Source: a virus. Taken from it: DNA of 64,000 nt. Both the position numbers and the translations under genes were made by a program. This document shows positions 38,187 to 44,672 of this stretch, in pieces. Below the pieces are notes generated by a model. That model searched no databases. It saw nothing but the letters and a program-made list of their open reading frames with translations, and was not told where the DNA came from. Location: IMG/VR virus record IMGVR_UViG_3300025131_009354, positions 1-64,000 of that record; one strand, given 5' to 3'. The stretch's first letter is position 1; each line of letters begins with the position of its first letter.

Positions 38187-38950
38187 GGATACAGCCATCA
38201 GCACTATTGTTTGATATGGATGGGACGATTACAGATGCAAGACAACCTATTACACAAGATGTGGCAGATTCTTTGCTGGGGATCCCCCCCGGCGTAAAGA
38301 AATATTTAGTCACAGGGTCGGACATGGCGAAGGTCGAAGAGCAAATCCCAACAGATATTCTACTTGAGGTTTTTGATCGAGTTTATGCGTGCAACGGGAC
38401 TAGAGTCTATAATTGTAATTTAGATATGGATGATGAACACGGCGCTTTAGAGGCAGAGTTGATCCACAAGGTATCCCTAACTGATCATTATTCAGAGGCT
38501 GATATTAATCATATCCTAAACGTGTTGCTTAAAACGGCCTCAGATACGCACACTAAAATTAAAACCGGTACTTTTGTAGAATGGCGCGACAGTCAGGTCA
38601 ATTTTTCTGTAGTGGGGAGAAACTGCACGCCAGAACAAAGAGATGACTATATTCAGTGGGATAAGAAATCCGGCGAACGCAGCAAAATTGTAGAAAAACT
38701 AAGGAAGGAGTTCAAAGGATGGGGGCTCTCTTTCCGACTAGGCGGACAGATCTCGATTGACATAACGAGAGAAGGCTGGGATAAAAGTTATGCCTTTAAT
38801 AACATGTTAGAATCCCCAGACCAGTGTGTGTTTTTCGGAGACAAAATCTGTAAAGATGGAAATGACCTTGATATTGCAATGAAGTGCGCCTTTTATCACC
38901 ACATTGAGAGTCCTGCCGACCTCATTCTTAACCTACAGGAGTATCAATGA
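38183..38950 (+). CDS. Eukaryotic-type phosphomannomutase (HAD IIB)
   Basis: 255 residues. HAD motif DMDGT 11-15, then TGSD, a cap with NFSVVGRNCTPEQRDDYI, and GGQISIDITREGWDKSYAF plus FFGDKICKDGNDLDIA: these are the blocks of the alpha-PMM family (yeast/human PMM), not of bacterial ManB. It interconverts mannose-6-P and mannose-1-P, feeding GDP-mannose for glycans. It fits the glycan genes at 57-64 kb. Confidence 0.88.
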   Translation: MRIQPSALLFDMDGTITDARQPITQDVADSLLGIPPGVKKYLVTGSDMAKVEEQIPTDILLEVFDRVYACNGTRVYNCNLDMDDEHGALEAELIHKVSLTDHYSEADINHILNVLLKTASDTHTKIKTGTFVEWRDSQVNFSVVGRNCTPEQRDDYIQWDKKSGERSKIVEKLRKEFKGWGLSFRLGGQISIDITREGWDKSYAFNNMLESPDQCVFFGDKICKDGNDLDIAMKCAFYHHIESPADLILNLQEYQ

Positions 38951-38953
38951 GTA

Positions 38954-39175
38954 ATGCCGTCGATTACGCTACTGGTTGTTATTCTATTAACCCTGTTTTT
39001 GCCTGGTGGAACTATAATCCTGTTCGTTTGGCATCGCTCAAAGAACATCTTGAAAAAGAACGAATCAGCAAGAAAGAAAAACAACAAGAAAAAAAGAATT
39101 CTGCAAAAATTGCAGAAGGAACAATCTCGATATATGCGTAGCAAAAGAAATAAGCGTTCACGAAAGGAAAAATAA
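38954..39175 (+). CDS. Single-span membrane protein with basic tail
   Basis: 73 residues: MPSITLLVVILLTLFLPGGT then IILFVWHRSK gives one or two membrane spans, followed by a Lys/Arg-rich tail. A second frame of 64 residues starts at ATG 38947 (TGAATG overlap with the previous gene) over the same bases; the hydrophobic helix favours this one. Confidence 0.45.
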   Translation: MPSITLLVVILLTLFLPGGTIILFVWHRSKNILKKNESARKKNNKKKRILQKLQKEQSRYMRSKRNKRSRKEK

Positions 39176-39357
39176 TGAACTGCTTTCAAATCGAAGTCCG
39201 TGGTGTAACCTTCACAATTTGGGCCCCTACTCTTCGTGAGGCTGTAGAGACCTTCCTGATTGATATGGATTTCTTCGAAGTTCCCAAGGATGCCATACCG
39301 TGCAGTGGAAGCCCTTGTGGAGAGGATATTTTCCCACCAGAGTGTGGTGGTTTTTAA
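39175..39357 (+). CDS. 60-residue hypothetical protein
   Basis: AAAGGAA precedes ATG 39175. FQIEVRGVTFTIWAPTLREA then a Cys-rich end (PCSGSPCGED, PPECGGF). Unknown. Confidence 0.55.
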   Translation: MNCFQIEVRGVTFTIWAPTLREAVETFLIDMDFFEVPKDAIPCSGSPCGEDIFPPECGGF

Positions 39358-39369
39358 TTCCTTTTTTCC

Positions 39370-39397
39370 TTGACTCGTCCTATATTAATGGTATTAT
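39370..39397 (+). promoter_or_regulatory. sigma70-type promoter TTGACT-N16-TATTAT
   Basis: TTGACT 39370-39375 and TATTAT 39392-39397, then AAGGAAGGAGAG before ATG 39420. Confidence 0.75.
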
Positions 39398-39419
39398 ATT
39401 GTTAAGGAAGGAGAGGAAT

Positions 39420-39674
39420 ATGAATTTTCCATGGAAAAAGAGCAAGAAATCGCAACAACCAAAAGAAAGCGAGAAAAATATGTCTATTCAGCTTGGCGAT
39501 CCAGTAATGATCATCCCCGCTAACCAAAATACCGGCAGATCAGCCGACCTCAAAGGTGTTGTTGTTTCTTTCGAAGATAAAGAGAAAACCAGTGCAGTTG
39601 TAGTATGGGGGCTCCCAGGGCTTGAGTTAGAGTCGATTCTTCCTGTTGAGCGGCTAGTCTCGATCGTACAATAG
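39420..39674 (+). CDS. GDLV-like SH3-type protein
   Basis: ATG 39420 after AAGGAGAG; ATG 39480 would give the barrel alone. 84 residues: a Lys-rich N-terminus, then IQLGDPVMIIPANQ, LKGVVVSFED, SAVVVWGLPG, PVERLVSIV. Confidence 0.6.
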   Translation: MNFPWKKSKKSQQPKESEKNMSIQLGDPVMIIPANQNTGRSADLKGVVVSFEDKEKTSAVVVWGLPGLELESILPVERLVSIVQ

Positions 39675-39712
39675 AGTTCAGTACTTAAGAATAAAATATA
39701 GAATGGAATACT

Positions 39713-39865
39713 TTGAATAATTGGTATAATTTGTTTTTTTACCCTGAAAACCATGAATATGGCGCAGGGCTGAGATCTTGGGCTGCCTGTGTTCTTATGG
39801 TTGGTATATTGTTAGCCACTGGCTACCTAGAGGGACTTGAGCAGACCAGTTTTTACGGCAAGTAA
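39713..39865 (+). CDS. 50-residue membrane peptide
   Basis: TTG 39713 with GGAATA upstream. A hydrophilic N-terminus (NNWYNLFFYPENHE) then RSWAACVLMVGILLATGYLE as the transmembrane helix. Confidence 0.4.
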   Translation: MNNWYNLFFYPENHEYGAGLRSWAACVLMVGILLATGYLEGLEQTSFYGK

Positions 39866-39883
39866 GAAAGAAAAGAGATTAAA

Positions 39884-40087
39884 ATGATCCGAATTGCTAT
39901 TATCGCAGGCATTGCCTATTGTTCTATTGGGTATACTCTTAAAAATCCTGACCAAGCGACTAAGCTGTATGATTCTACTTCTAGAGTTGTTTCAGTGGCG
40001 TATGAAAAGGTTAAATTACTTTTTTTAGATGAAGACTCTGCACAAGTGACAGTCATGCCGGAGCAAAAAGTAACAATTCATTTATAA
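39884..40087 (+). CDS. Small membrane-anchored protein
   Basis: 67 residues, AAGAAAAGAG upstream. N-terminal hydrophobic segment MIRIAIIAGIAYCSIGYTL, then a helical and strand-like soluble part ending QKVTIHL. Confidence 0.55.
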   Translation: MIRIAIIAGIAYCSIGYTLKNPDQATKLYDSTSRVVSVAYEKVKLLFLDEDSAQVTVMPEQKVTIHL

Positions 40088-40109
40088 TTGGAATAGTCAA
40101 AAATAAAGC

Positions 40110-40137
40110 TTGACTTATCCCCTGGGCATGGTATAAA
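40110..40137 (+). promoter_or_regulatory. sigma70-type promoter TTGACT-N16-TATAAA
   Basis: TTGACT 40110-40115 and TATAAA 40132-40137; AAAGGGAG follows before ATG 40164. Confidence 0.8.
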
Positions 40138-40163
40138 AGAGATGTAGAAAGGGAGAAACACTA

Positions 40164-40637
40164 ATGAAGCTCCAATCCGCGCTTAAGAAAATTGACGCCC
40201 GAGCCAAGAAGGTCGGCGTTGAAGTATCCATCCGAGAAGATAAGCGGGCTCACGACTCGCTGTATTATATCCGCTTCGAAGGATCTAACCAGAGCATCAG
40301 CTTTTACTCCAAGTGTAACGGCGAAGATAATATCCACCTGATCAAGGTAACTCGTGATGGTGATGTGAGCGACCCTCAGACCGATTACTTCGCTGGTACA
40401 TTTGCGGACAATCTCACCCAGGCTCTAAACTGGTGTGCCCCGCTTCCCCCGAAATATCCTGCCGGTTCGCTGGTTCGTTTCAAAGATAACAAGCGAAACG
40501 GTCGCTCCAGACTCACGGGTATTGTCGCTCTGGTAATAGAGGCAAAGACCGGCGGAAACTACAAGGTTCAGTATGCTGGTCAAAAAGACCGCTACCATCC
40601 TTACTTCTCCGAGCGTGACTTAGAAAGGATTTCATAA
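40164..40637 (+). CDS. Two-domain protein with C-terminal GDLV-like barrel
   Basis: 157 residues. N-terminal alpha/beta part (KLQSALKKIDARAKKVGVEV, YYIRFEGSNQSISFYSK) and a C-terminal YPAGSLVRFKDNKRNGRSRL, TGIVALVIE, GNYKVQYAG barrel. Arginine is mostly CGN, as in other genes with TTGAC promoters. TAATG overlap with the next gene. Confidence 0.65.
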   Translation: MKLQSALKKIDARAKKVGVEVSIREDKRAHDSLYYIRFEGSNQSISFYSKCNGEDNIHLIKVTRDGDVSDPQTDYFAGTFADNLTQALNWCAPLPPKYPAGSLVRFKDNKRNGRSRLTGIVALVIEAKTGGNYKVQYAGQKDRYHPYFSERDLERIS

Positions 40638-40951
40638 TGGCCTCGCCAAACCCTGAAGTTGAGTTTCATCTTAGTGGCTTTCTTGAGCAATGTAGTGAAA
40701 TCCTCAAAGAGCATTATGAAACGAAGCTCCCCACTTTGGATATCCCAGATATTAAGGTCTATCCTGGCGGAAAATATTATAAGGTTGCCAAGAAAGACAA
40801 CAGCCATAACGAATCTGTTTGGTTCTTCGTGGATAAAGAAGACGGCAATATTTGGAAAGCCGCTTCTTGGAAGGCTCCAGCTAAGAACTTCCCTCGTGGA
40901 AACATTCTTGAGGACGTTGCCAAAGATGTAATTGGTGTTTACGGACTTTAG
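40637..40951 (+). CDS. Conserved short phage-type protein
   Basis: 104 residues. KVYPGGKYYKVAKKDN, ESVWFFVDKEDGNIWKAASW and KAPAKNFPRGNILED match a short protein common in tailed phages (K-x-x-x-G-x-x-Y-x-K-I, S-V-W-x-F-V, K-x-A-S-W-K-x-P-A-K-x-x-R-G-N-I). Function unknown. Confidence 0.7.
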   Translation: MASPNPEVEFHLSGFLEQCSEILKEHYETKLPTLDIPDIKVYPGGKYYKVAKKDNSHNESVWFFVDKEDGNIWKAASWKAPAKNFPRGNILEDVAKDVIGVYGL

Positions 40952-40959
40952 GAGAGGAC

Positions 40960-41184
40960 ATGGATCAGTGGAATGAGTTTGAAGACATGGAGCACTTGCA
41001 TAATTGTATTGTGGCCAATCTTGAAGCAGGCATTCTAACACAGGAAGATTTGGAAAAGCCCAACTGGGGAGTTTCTCCGCTTTTTCTGATTGAAGCCGGA
41101 CGAAACGAAATTACCGCTAAACGGGCAAGTTGGCTAATACCTACTTTGTTTCTTTCCGGGTTTTTGCTCGGTTACTTTTTATAG
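40960..41184 (+). CDS. Tail-anchored small membrane protein
   Basis: 74 residues with AGGAGAGG upstream. Acidic helical start, then C-terminal hydrophobic RASWLIPTLFLSGFLLGYFL. Confidence 0.55.
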   Translation: MDQWNEFEDMEHLHNCIVANLEAGILTQEDLEKPNWGVSPLFLIEAGRNEITAKRASWLIPTLFLSGFLLGYFL

Positions 41185-41187
41185 CAT

Positions 41188-41196
41188 CTATTTATT
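41188..41196 (+). promoter_or_regulatory. CTATTTATT box
   Basis: CTATTTATT just after the previous stop and 27 bases before ATG 41223. Confidence 0.35.
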
Positions 41197-41222
41197 GGCT
41201 ACACAAAATACAGGAGAACAAA

Positions 41223-41402
41223 ATGAAAATTGGTGATATTGTAAAGATTGTCCCAAGTACCAAAGAGGGTGACAGAGACCTATCCGGTATTATTGTCGAT
41301 ATTAAAACAGATAGGGCTAAAGTAGTTTGGGAACTCACAGAGAATATTCATACCCAAGGAATTGTCCACATTGACCGTTTAATCAAACACCCCCATTTTT
41401 AG
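41223..41402 (+). CDS. GDLV-type SH3-like mini-protein
   Basis: 59 residues from ATG 41223 (AGGAG upstream; ATG 41130 is inside the previous gene). MKIGDIVKIVPSTKEG, LSGIIVDIKTDRAKVVWEL, HIDRLIKHP. Confidence 0.7.
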   Translation: MKIGDIVKIVPSTKEGDRDLSGIIVDIKTDRAKVVWELTENIHTQGIVHIDRLIKHPHF

Positions 41403-41411
41403 GAGAAGAAA

Positions 41412-41654
41412 ATGAAAATCACTGAACAAGAATTTGATGCTATTAGACAAGGGTTGTGGGCTGCCTTTAACGAAGGTTGCTTGGATGAAAAATGTTGCCT
41501 TTCAGCGATGGACAAGATGAAAGAGGTTTATAAACGATATCGGTGGTTCAAGGACCAACTTTCATATTTTGACCCCTCTGAACTTCAAAGAGAATATATT
41601 GAAGAGTTTGGAAGCTGGGGGAAAGGAGAAGAAAATGAAAAAGAAAAACACTAA
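41412..41654 (+). CDS. Hypothetical helical protein
   Basis: 80 residues with AGGAGAAG upstream. MKITEQEFDAIRQGLWAAFN opens like the amphipathic N-termini elsewhere, but no (L/I)xE-small site follows. Ends in a Glu/Lys-rich stretch. Confidence 0.55.
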   Translation: MKITEQEFDAIRQGLWAAFNEGCLDEKCCLSAMDKMKEVYKRYRWFKDQLSYFDPSELQREYIEEFGSWGKGEENEKEKH

Positions 41655-41689
41655 ACGAAGATAAGTGTCAAGGGTAAACCTGAACCGAT

Positions 41690-41828
41690 CTGGCAGGAAC
41701 CATAAAGAGCCAGCGTCCCTACCTTCAGTAACCATGTACCTTTGAAGAGTTGCGTGTGGAAAACGGTTTGTAGGGTTAGATACAAAACTAACAGGAATCC
41801 TCTTCAAAGGGGTGAAAACTCTTCAAAT
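41690..41828 (+). ncRNA. Structured RNA of unknown type upstream of the tRNA cluster
   Basis: About 140 bases without a gene. Visible pairing: CTGGC/GCCAG (about 41690-41714), an 11-base perfect pair CCTTTGAAGAG 41739-41749 with CTCTTCAAAGG 41800-41810, and inside its loop TTTGTA 41767-41772 with TACAAA 41781-41786, or alternatively GTTAG/CTAAC (41775-41792). A further CTCTTCAA copy lies at 41819-41826. It could be a processing signal, a riboswitch-like leader or a new small RNA. Confidence 0.5.
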
Positions 41829-41830
41829 CT

Positions 41831-41902
41831 AGGGACGTAGCTCAGTGGTAGAGCACCGGACTTTTAATCCGATGGTCGTGGGTTCAATCCCCACCGTCCC
41901 TA
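41831..41902 (+). tRNA. trnK-TTT: tRNA-Lys (anticodon TTT)
   Basis: Complete cloverleaf: acceptor AGGGACG/CGTCCCT, D-arm GCTC/GAGC, anticodon stem CCGGA/TCCGA with loop CTTTTAA, T-arm GTGGG TTCAATC CCCAC. No CCA is encoded, unlike the other five. Reads AAA and AAG. Confidence 0.93.
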
Positions 41903-41910
41903 CAACAATT

Positions 41911-41987
<77 letters not shown>

Positions 41988-41997
41988 AGGAGTTTCA

Positions 41998-42597
41998 ATG
42001 TTGCGAATTTTGGGAAAGTTGCCGAGAGAGTTAGGAGTCGCCGTCAGCGGCGGACCAGACTCCATGGCTATTTTAGATTTTCTCAGCAACAATCACGATG
42101 TGACCGCAGTTTATTTCGACCACGGCACCGACTTCGGGAAGAAATGTAAAAGATTTGTAAAGAACTTTTGCGATAATAGAAATATTCCCTTTGTGATAGG
42201 AGTTAATTATAATGATTGTCCTCCGCACAAATCACTCGAAGAGCACTGGCGTGACGAGCGTTACAAGTTCCTACATAGCTTTGATATGCCCATCATCACG
42301 GGTCATAACTTAGACGACGTGATAGAGTGGTTTTTGTTCTCTTCGATTCATGGCGCAGGCAAGGTAATGCCCTACAACAACAAAAACGTCATTCGACCAT
42401 TTATCTCTACCTCTAAACGCTCGCTGGAAGCTTGGTGTTATAGAAAAGAAGTTCCATATTTGGTTGACCCCGGAAACGCAGACAGAAAGTTCATGCGCAG
42501 CATTATCCGGCATGACATTATGCCTCACGCACGGCTCGTAAATCCGGGGATCGAAAAGACATTTAAAAAACTCGTGGAAAAGGAATATAATAACTAA
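41998..42597 (+). CDS. tilS: tRNA(Ile)-lysidine synthetase
   Basis: ATG 41998 has AAGGAG; the frame continues upstream into the tRNA. 199 residues, the N-terminal catalytic core only (cellular enzymes are 320-430). PP-loop SGGPDS 17-22, then YFDHGTDFG, TGHNLDDVIEWFLF and RPFISTSKRSLEAWC, all TilS blocks. It converts C34 of tRNA-Ile(CAU) to lysidine so that it reads AUA instead of AUG. The candidate substrate tRNA is encoded ten bases downstream. Confidence 0.9.
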   Translation: MLRILGKLPRELGVAVSGGPDSMAILDFLSNNHDVTAVYFDHGTDFGKKCKRFVKNFCDNRNIPFVIGVNYNDCPPHKSLEEHWRDERYKFLHSFDMPIITGHNLDDVIEWFLFSSIHGAGKVMPYNNKNVIRPFISTSKRSLEAWCYRKEVPYLVDPGNADRKFMRSIIRHDIMPHARLVNPGIEKTFKKLVEKEYNN

Positions 42598-42607
42598 GAA
42601 AGGATAT

Positions 42608-42684
42608 AGGGGATTAGCTCAATTGGTCAGAGCACTCGACTCATAATCGATAGGTTCAGGGTTCAAGTCCCTGATCCCCTACCA
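42608..42684 (+). tRNA. trnI-CAT: tRNA-Ile2 (anticodon CAT, lysidine type)
   Basis: Cloverleaf with acceptor AGGGGAT/ATCCCCT, anticodon loop CTCATAA, T-arm CAGGG TTCAAGT CCCTG and CCA. A CAT anticodon alone could be Met. The CTCATAATCG loop-stem and TTCAAGTCC T-loop are the same as in E. coli tRNA-Ile2, it lacks initiator features, and tilS lies next to it, so Ile is preferred. Pair 27-43 (C-T) is mismatched. Confidence 0.85.
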
Positions 42685-42687
42685 AAA

Positions 42688-42762
42688 GCCGCTTTAGCTC
42701 AGGGGTAGAGCAGCAGTTTTGTAAACTGCCGGTCATCTGTTCGAATCAGATAAGCGGCTCCA
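42688..42762 (+). tRNA. trnT-TGT: tRNA-Thr (anticodon TGT)
   Basis: Acceptor GCCGCTT/AAGCGGC, anticodon loop TTTGTAA, T-arm ATCTG TTCGAAT CAGAT, discriminator T, encoded CCA. Reads ACA. Confidence 0.95.
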
Positions 42763-42763
42763 T

Positions 42764-42839
42764 GCGGGCATAACTCAGTTGGTAGAGTGTCAGTTTTCCA
42801 AACTGAATGTCGTCGGTTCGAACCCGACTGTCCGCTCCA
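42764..42839 (+). tRNA. trnG-TCC: tRNA-Gly (anticodon TCC)
   Basis: Acceptor GCGGGCA/TGTCCGC (one G-T pair), anticodon loop TTTCCAA, T-arm GTCGG TTCGAAC CCGAC, encoded CCA. Reads GGA and GGG. One base separates it from tRNA-Thr. Confidence 0.93.
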
Positions 42840-42840
42840 G

Positions 42841-42928
42841 GGAAGAGTGTCCGAGTGGTCGATGGTGAGGCACTAGAAATGCCTTGTACAGCGATGTACC
42901 GTGGGTTCGAACCCCACCTCTTCCTCCA
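42841..42928 (+). tRNA. trnS-AGA: tRNA-Ser (anticodon AGA)
   Basis: Acceptor GGAAGAG/CTCTTCC, anticodon stem AGGCA/TGCCT with loop CTAGAAA, long variable arm with GTACA/TGTAC, T-arm GTGGG TTCGAAC CCCAC, encoded CCA. The long variable arm confirms Ser. Anticodon AGA has A34, which is rare in bacterial and phage tRNA-Ser; it reads UCU, and more if A34 becomes inosine. Confidence 0.88.
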
Positions 42929-42935
42929 AGAATAA

Positions 42936-42960
42936 AGGGCTCCCTTCGGGGGGCTTTTTA
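42936..42960 (+). terminator. Rho-independent terminator after the tRNA cluster
   Basis: GCTCCC-TTC-GGGGGC stem (about 42938-42954) followed by TTTTTATTTAT. Confidence 0.85.
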
Positions 42961-43071
42961 TTTATCTTTTTTTGCCCTAAAGATTACGTGGACTCAGAAA
43001 TTTCCGGGAACAAAAAAAATATATATTAAAGACGTTCTTTTATGAATAAAGAGTCTAATTAAAACGTATAA

Positions 43072-43166
43072 GGGTCGCTCACTCTACTAACTCAGTGAGC
43101 CCTCATAACTACGGTTATGAAACAGTTTCCTACAAAGAGTTCCAATAGTCGCCGTTTTAGCGGCGA
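43072..43166 (+). other. Three consecutive hairpins in a 260-base gene-free stretch
   Basis: Between the tRNA terminator and the fibre-like gene there is no coding frame. Hairpins: GCTCACT 43077-43083 with AGTGAGC 43094-43100 (extended by GGG/CC); CATAAC-TACG-GTTATG 43104-43119; TCGCCG-TTTTAG-CGGCGA 43149-43166. Could be a processed RNA or an insulator before the promoter at 43181. Confidence 0.55.
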
Positions 43167-43180
43167 TCGTTTATATAAAA

Positions 43181-43189
43181 TGTTATAAT
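43181..43189 (+). promoter_or_regulatory. Extended -10 promoter TGTTATAAT
   Basis: TGTTATAAT (TGn plus perfect TATAAT) 31 bases before ATG 43220, followed by AAGGAGGAA. No clear -35. Confidence 0.6.
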
Positions 43190-43219
43190 ACTTTTTATAT
43201 TTCTCAAGGAGGAAATATT

Positions 43220-44602
43220 ATGGCTAATGTATTATCCGGTTCAACAATCGGTAAATCTATGCAGGTTAATGTAGATATTCTAGGTGGTATTCAGTACAGC
43301 GCCAACACCGGCAGCTTTAAAGGGTTGCCCACGAAGGCGTCCTTGACGACCGCTGCGGAGCAAAAGCAATATCTTAGTTCTTCGTTCGGTTCAGATACCG
43401 GAACAATTATTCAGGCGCTTAATCACCTGAAAGCTCAATCGAGCGCGGTTGCGCCCGCGGGTTTGACGGGATCGATCCAGCTACGTAATTCAGACGGGAC
43501 AGGGTTTGAGGCTGTTCCAGGCCTCCGCGCTATCCACACCGATTTGCACGTCCCCGCTAAACTGAATGTGACTGGTGCCGTAGATATGGCATCTACATTG
43601 CAAGTTGATGGTGTCGGTACCTTTACGGCTCAGTCGGTTCACAGCGCTGGTGCTACGTTCAACTCGGCTGGTTTGTCTGCTTGTGGTGCCATCGCTGGTG
43701 GTACCACCCTGGCTCTAAGTGACCTTGCTAGTGTCGCCTCCATTTCGATGGATGACGGCTCTACATTGGGACCTGACTCGGTTGCTGATTTGTGGACATT
43801 CAGTGCCGCTGGTGACACCACGCAGAAAGACGGTGCTTATGACTTTGATATTGCGTCTCACGACGGAACCAACGGTCTTAAGCTTGGTGGGGTTCTGGTT
43901 GATGCTTCGGCTGGCGATCTTAACTACACCAATGTAGCTGCTGCCGGCACGGCTGAAGCCTCTAAGGCTCTTGTCGTGGATGCTAACAAGGATATTGGCA
44001 CCATTCGCAATCTTACGATTGATGGTACCTTTAGCGATGGCAACTACACCTTTGACACAAGCGGCAATGTAAGTGGTCTCGGTACAGTTGGTTGTGGTGC
44101 TATTACTTCAACTGGTGCTTCTACGCTTGGAAGCATCTCGTCGGTCGGTGCTGTTACTTCAACTGGTATGATTACAGCCGGCTCAAGCTTCGTCATTGGA
44201 TCTGCCGATCTAAATGAAGCCGACATGGAAAAACTTGATGGTATTACTGATGGTACGGCTGCTGCAAACAAGGCTCTTGTCTTGGATGCTAACAAGGATA
44301 TTGGCACCATTCGCAATCTTACGATTGATGGTGTCTTTACCGATGGCAACTACACCTTTGACACAAGCGGCAACGTAAGTGGTCTCGGCGAGGTTGGTTG
44401 TGGTGCTATTACTTCAACTGGTGCTTCTTCGTTCGGAAGCATCTCGTACGTCGGTGATGTTACTGTGCAGGACATAGCCGCCGCGGCCTGGGATGACATT
44501 CCATCCTTCCAGATTCAGGGAACTAATGCTGCTGGGCAAATTGCTAACTTCCGGCTCATGGTTTCTGGTGGTATTCTAAGAGCCGCACAGGGAACTGCAT
44601 AA
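43220..44602 (+). CDS. Fibre-like structural protein with internal repeats
   Basis: 460 residues, beta-rich, Gly/Ser/Thr/Asp-rich, like marine phage tail-fibre or fibritin-type proteins. Opens MANVLSGSTIGKSMQVNVDI; the middle holds two copies of a 65-residue unit (KDIGTIRNLTIDG, GNYTFDTSGNVSGLG, GCGAITSTGAS) 102 residues apart. C-terminal IQGTNAAGQIANFRLMVSGG resembles the chaperone-like or base region of such fibres. A very good ribosome site suggests abundance. Likely a virion surface component. Confidence 0.75.
   Translation: MANVLSGSTIGKSMQVNVDILGGIQYSANTGSFKGLPTKASLTTAAEQKQYLSSSFGSDTGTIIQALNHLKAQSSAVAPAGLTGSIQLRNSDGTGFEAVPGLRAIHTDLHVPAKLNVTGAVDMASTLQVDGVGTFTAQSVHSAGATFNSAGLSACGAIAGGTTLALSDLASVASISMDDGSTLGPDSVADLWTFSAAGDTTQKDGAYDFDIASHDGTNGLKLGGVLVDASAGDLNYTNVAAAGTAEASKALVVDANKDIGTIRNLTIDGTFSDGNYTFDTSGNVSGLGTVGCGAITSTGASTLGSISSVGAVTSTGMITAGSSFVIGSADLNEADMEKLDGITDGTAAANKALVLDANKDIGTIRNLTIDGVFTDGNYTFDTSGNVSGLGEVGCGAITSTGASSFGSISYVGDVTVQDIAAAAWDDIPSFQIQGTNAAGQIANFRLMVSGGILRAAQGTA
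43964..44163 (+). repeat. Internal direct repeat, copy 1
   Basis: Near-identical over 200 bases to 44270-44463, offset 306 bases (102 codons), in frame within the fibre-like gene. Encodes the ANKDIGTIRNLTIDG-type unit. Confidence 0.9.
44270..44463 (+). repeat. Internal direct repeat, copy 2
   Basis: Second copy of the unit above. High DNA identity points to a recent in-frame duplication or gene conversion. Confidence 0.9.
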
Positions 44603-44629
44603 TCTTAGATAACATAACTGGTTTTTTAA

Positions 44630-44657
44630 ACAGGGGGCTTCGGCTCCCTGTTTTTTT
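44630..44657 (+). terminator. Rho-independent terminator after fibre-like gene
   Basis: ACAGGGGGC-TTCG-GCTCCCTGT with one mismatch, UUCG tetraloop, then seven T. Confidence 0.92.
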
Positions 44658-44661
44658 ATAT

Positions 44662-44670
44662 CTATTTATA
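44662..44670 (+). promoter_or_regulatory. CTATTTATA box
   Basis: CTATTTATA directly after the terminator and two bases before ATG 44673. No Shine-Dalgarno fits between box and start. Confidence 0.45.
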
Positions 44671-44672
44671 AT

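Noticed and set aside
41655-41830. GOLLD-type giant phage RNA next to tRNAs
   Set aside because: The region is far too short (about 175 bases against roughly 800) and I see none of its known elements.
42608-42684. Initiator or elongator tRNA-Met
   Set aside because: The CTCATAATCG loop, the TTCAAGTCC T-loop and the adjacent tilS point to Ile2. There is no C1-A72 mismatch or run of three G-C pairs in the anticodon stem.
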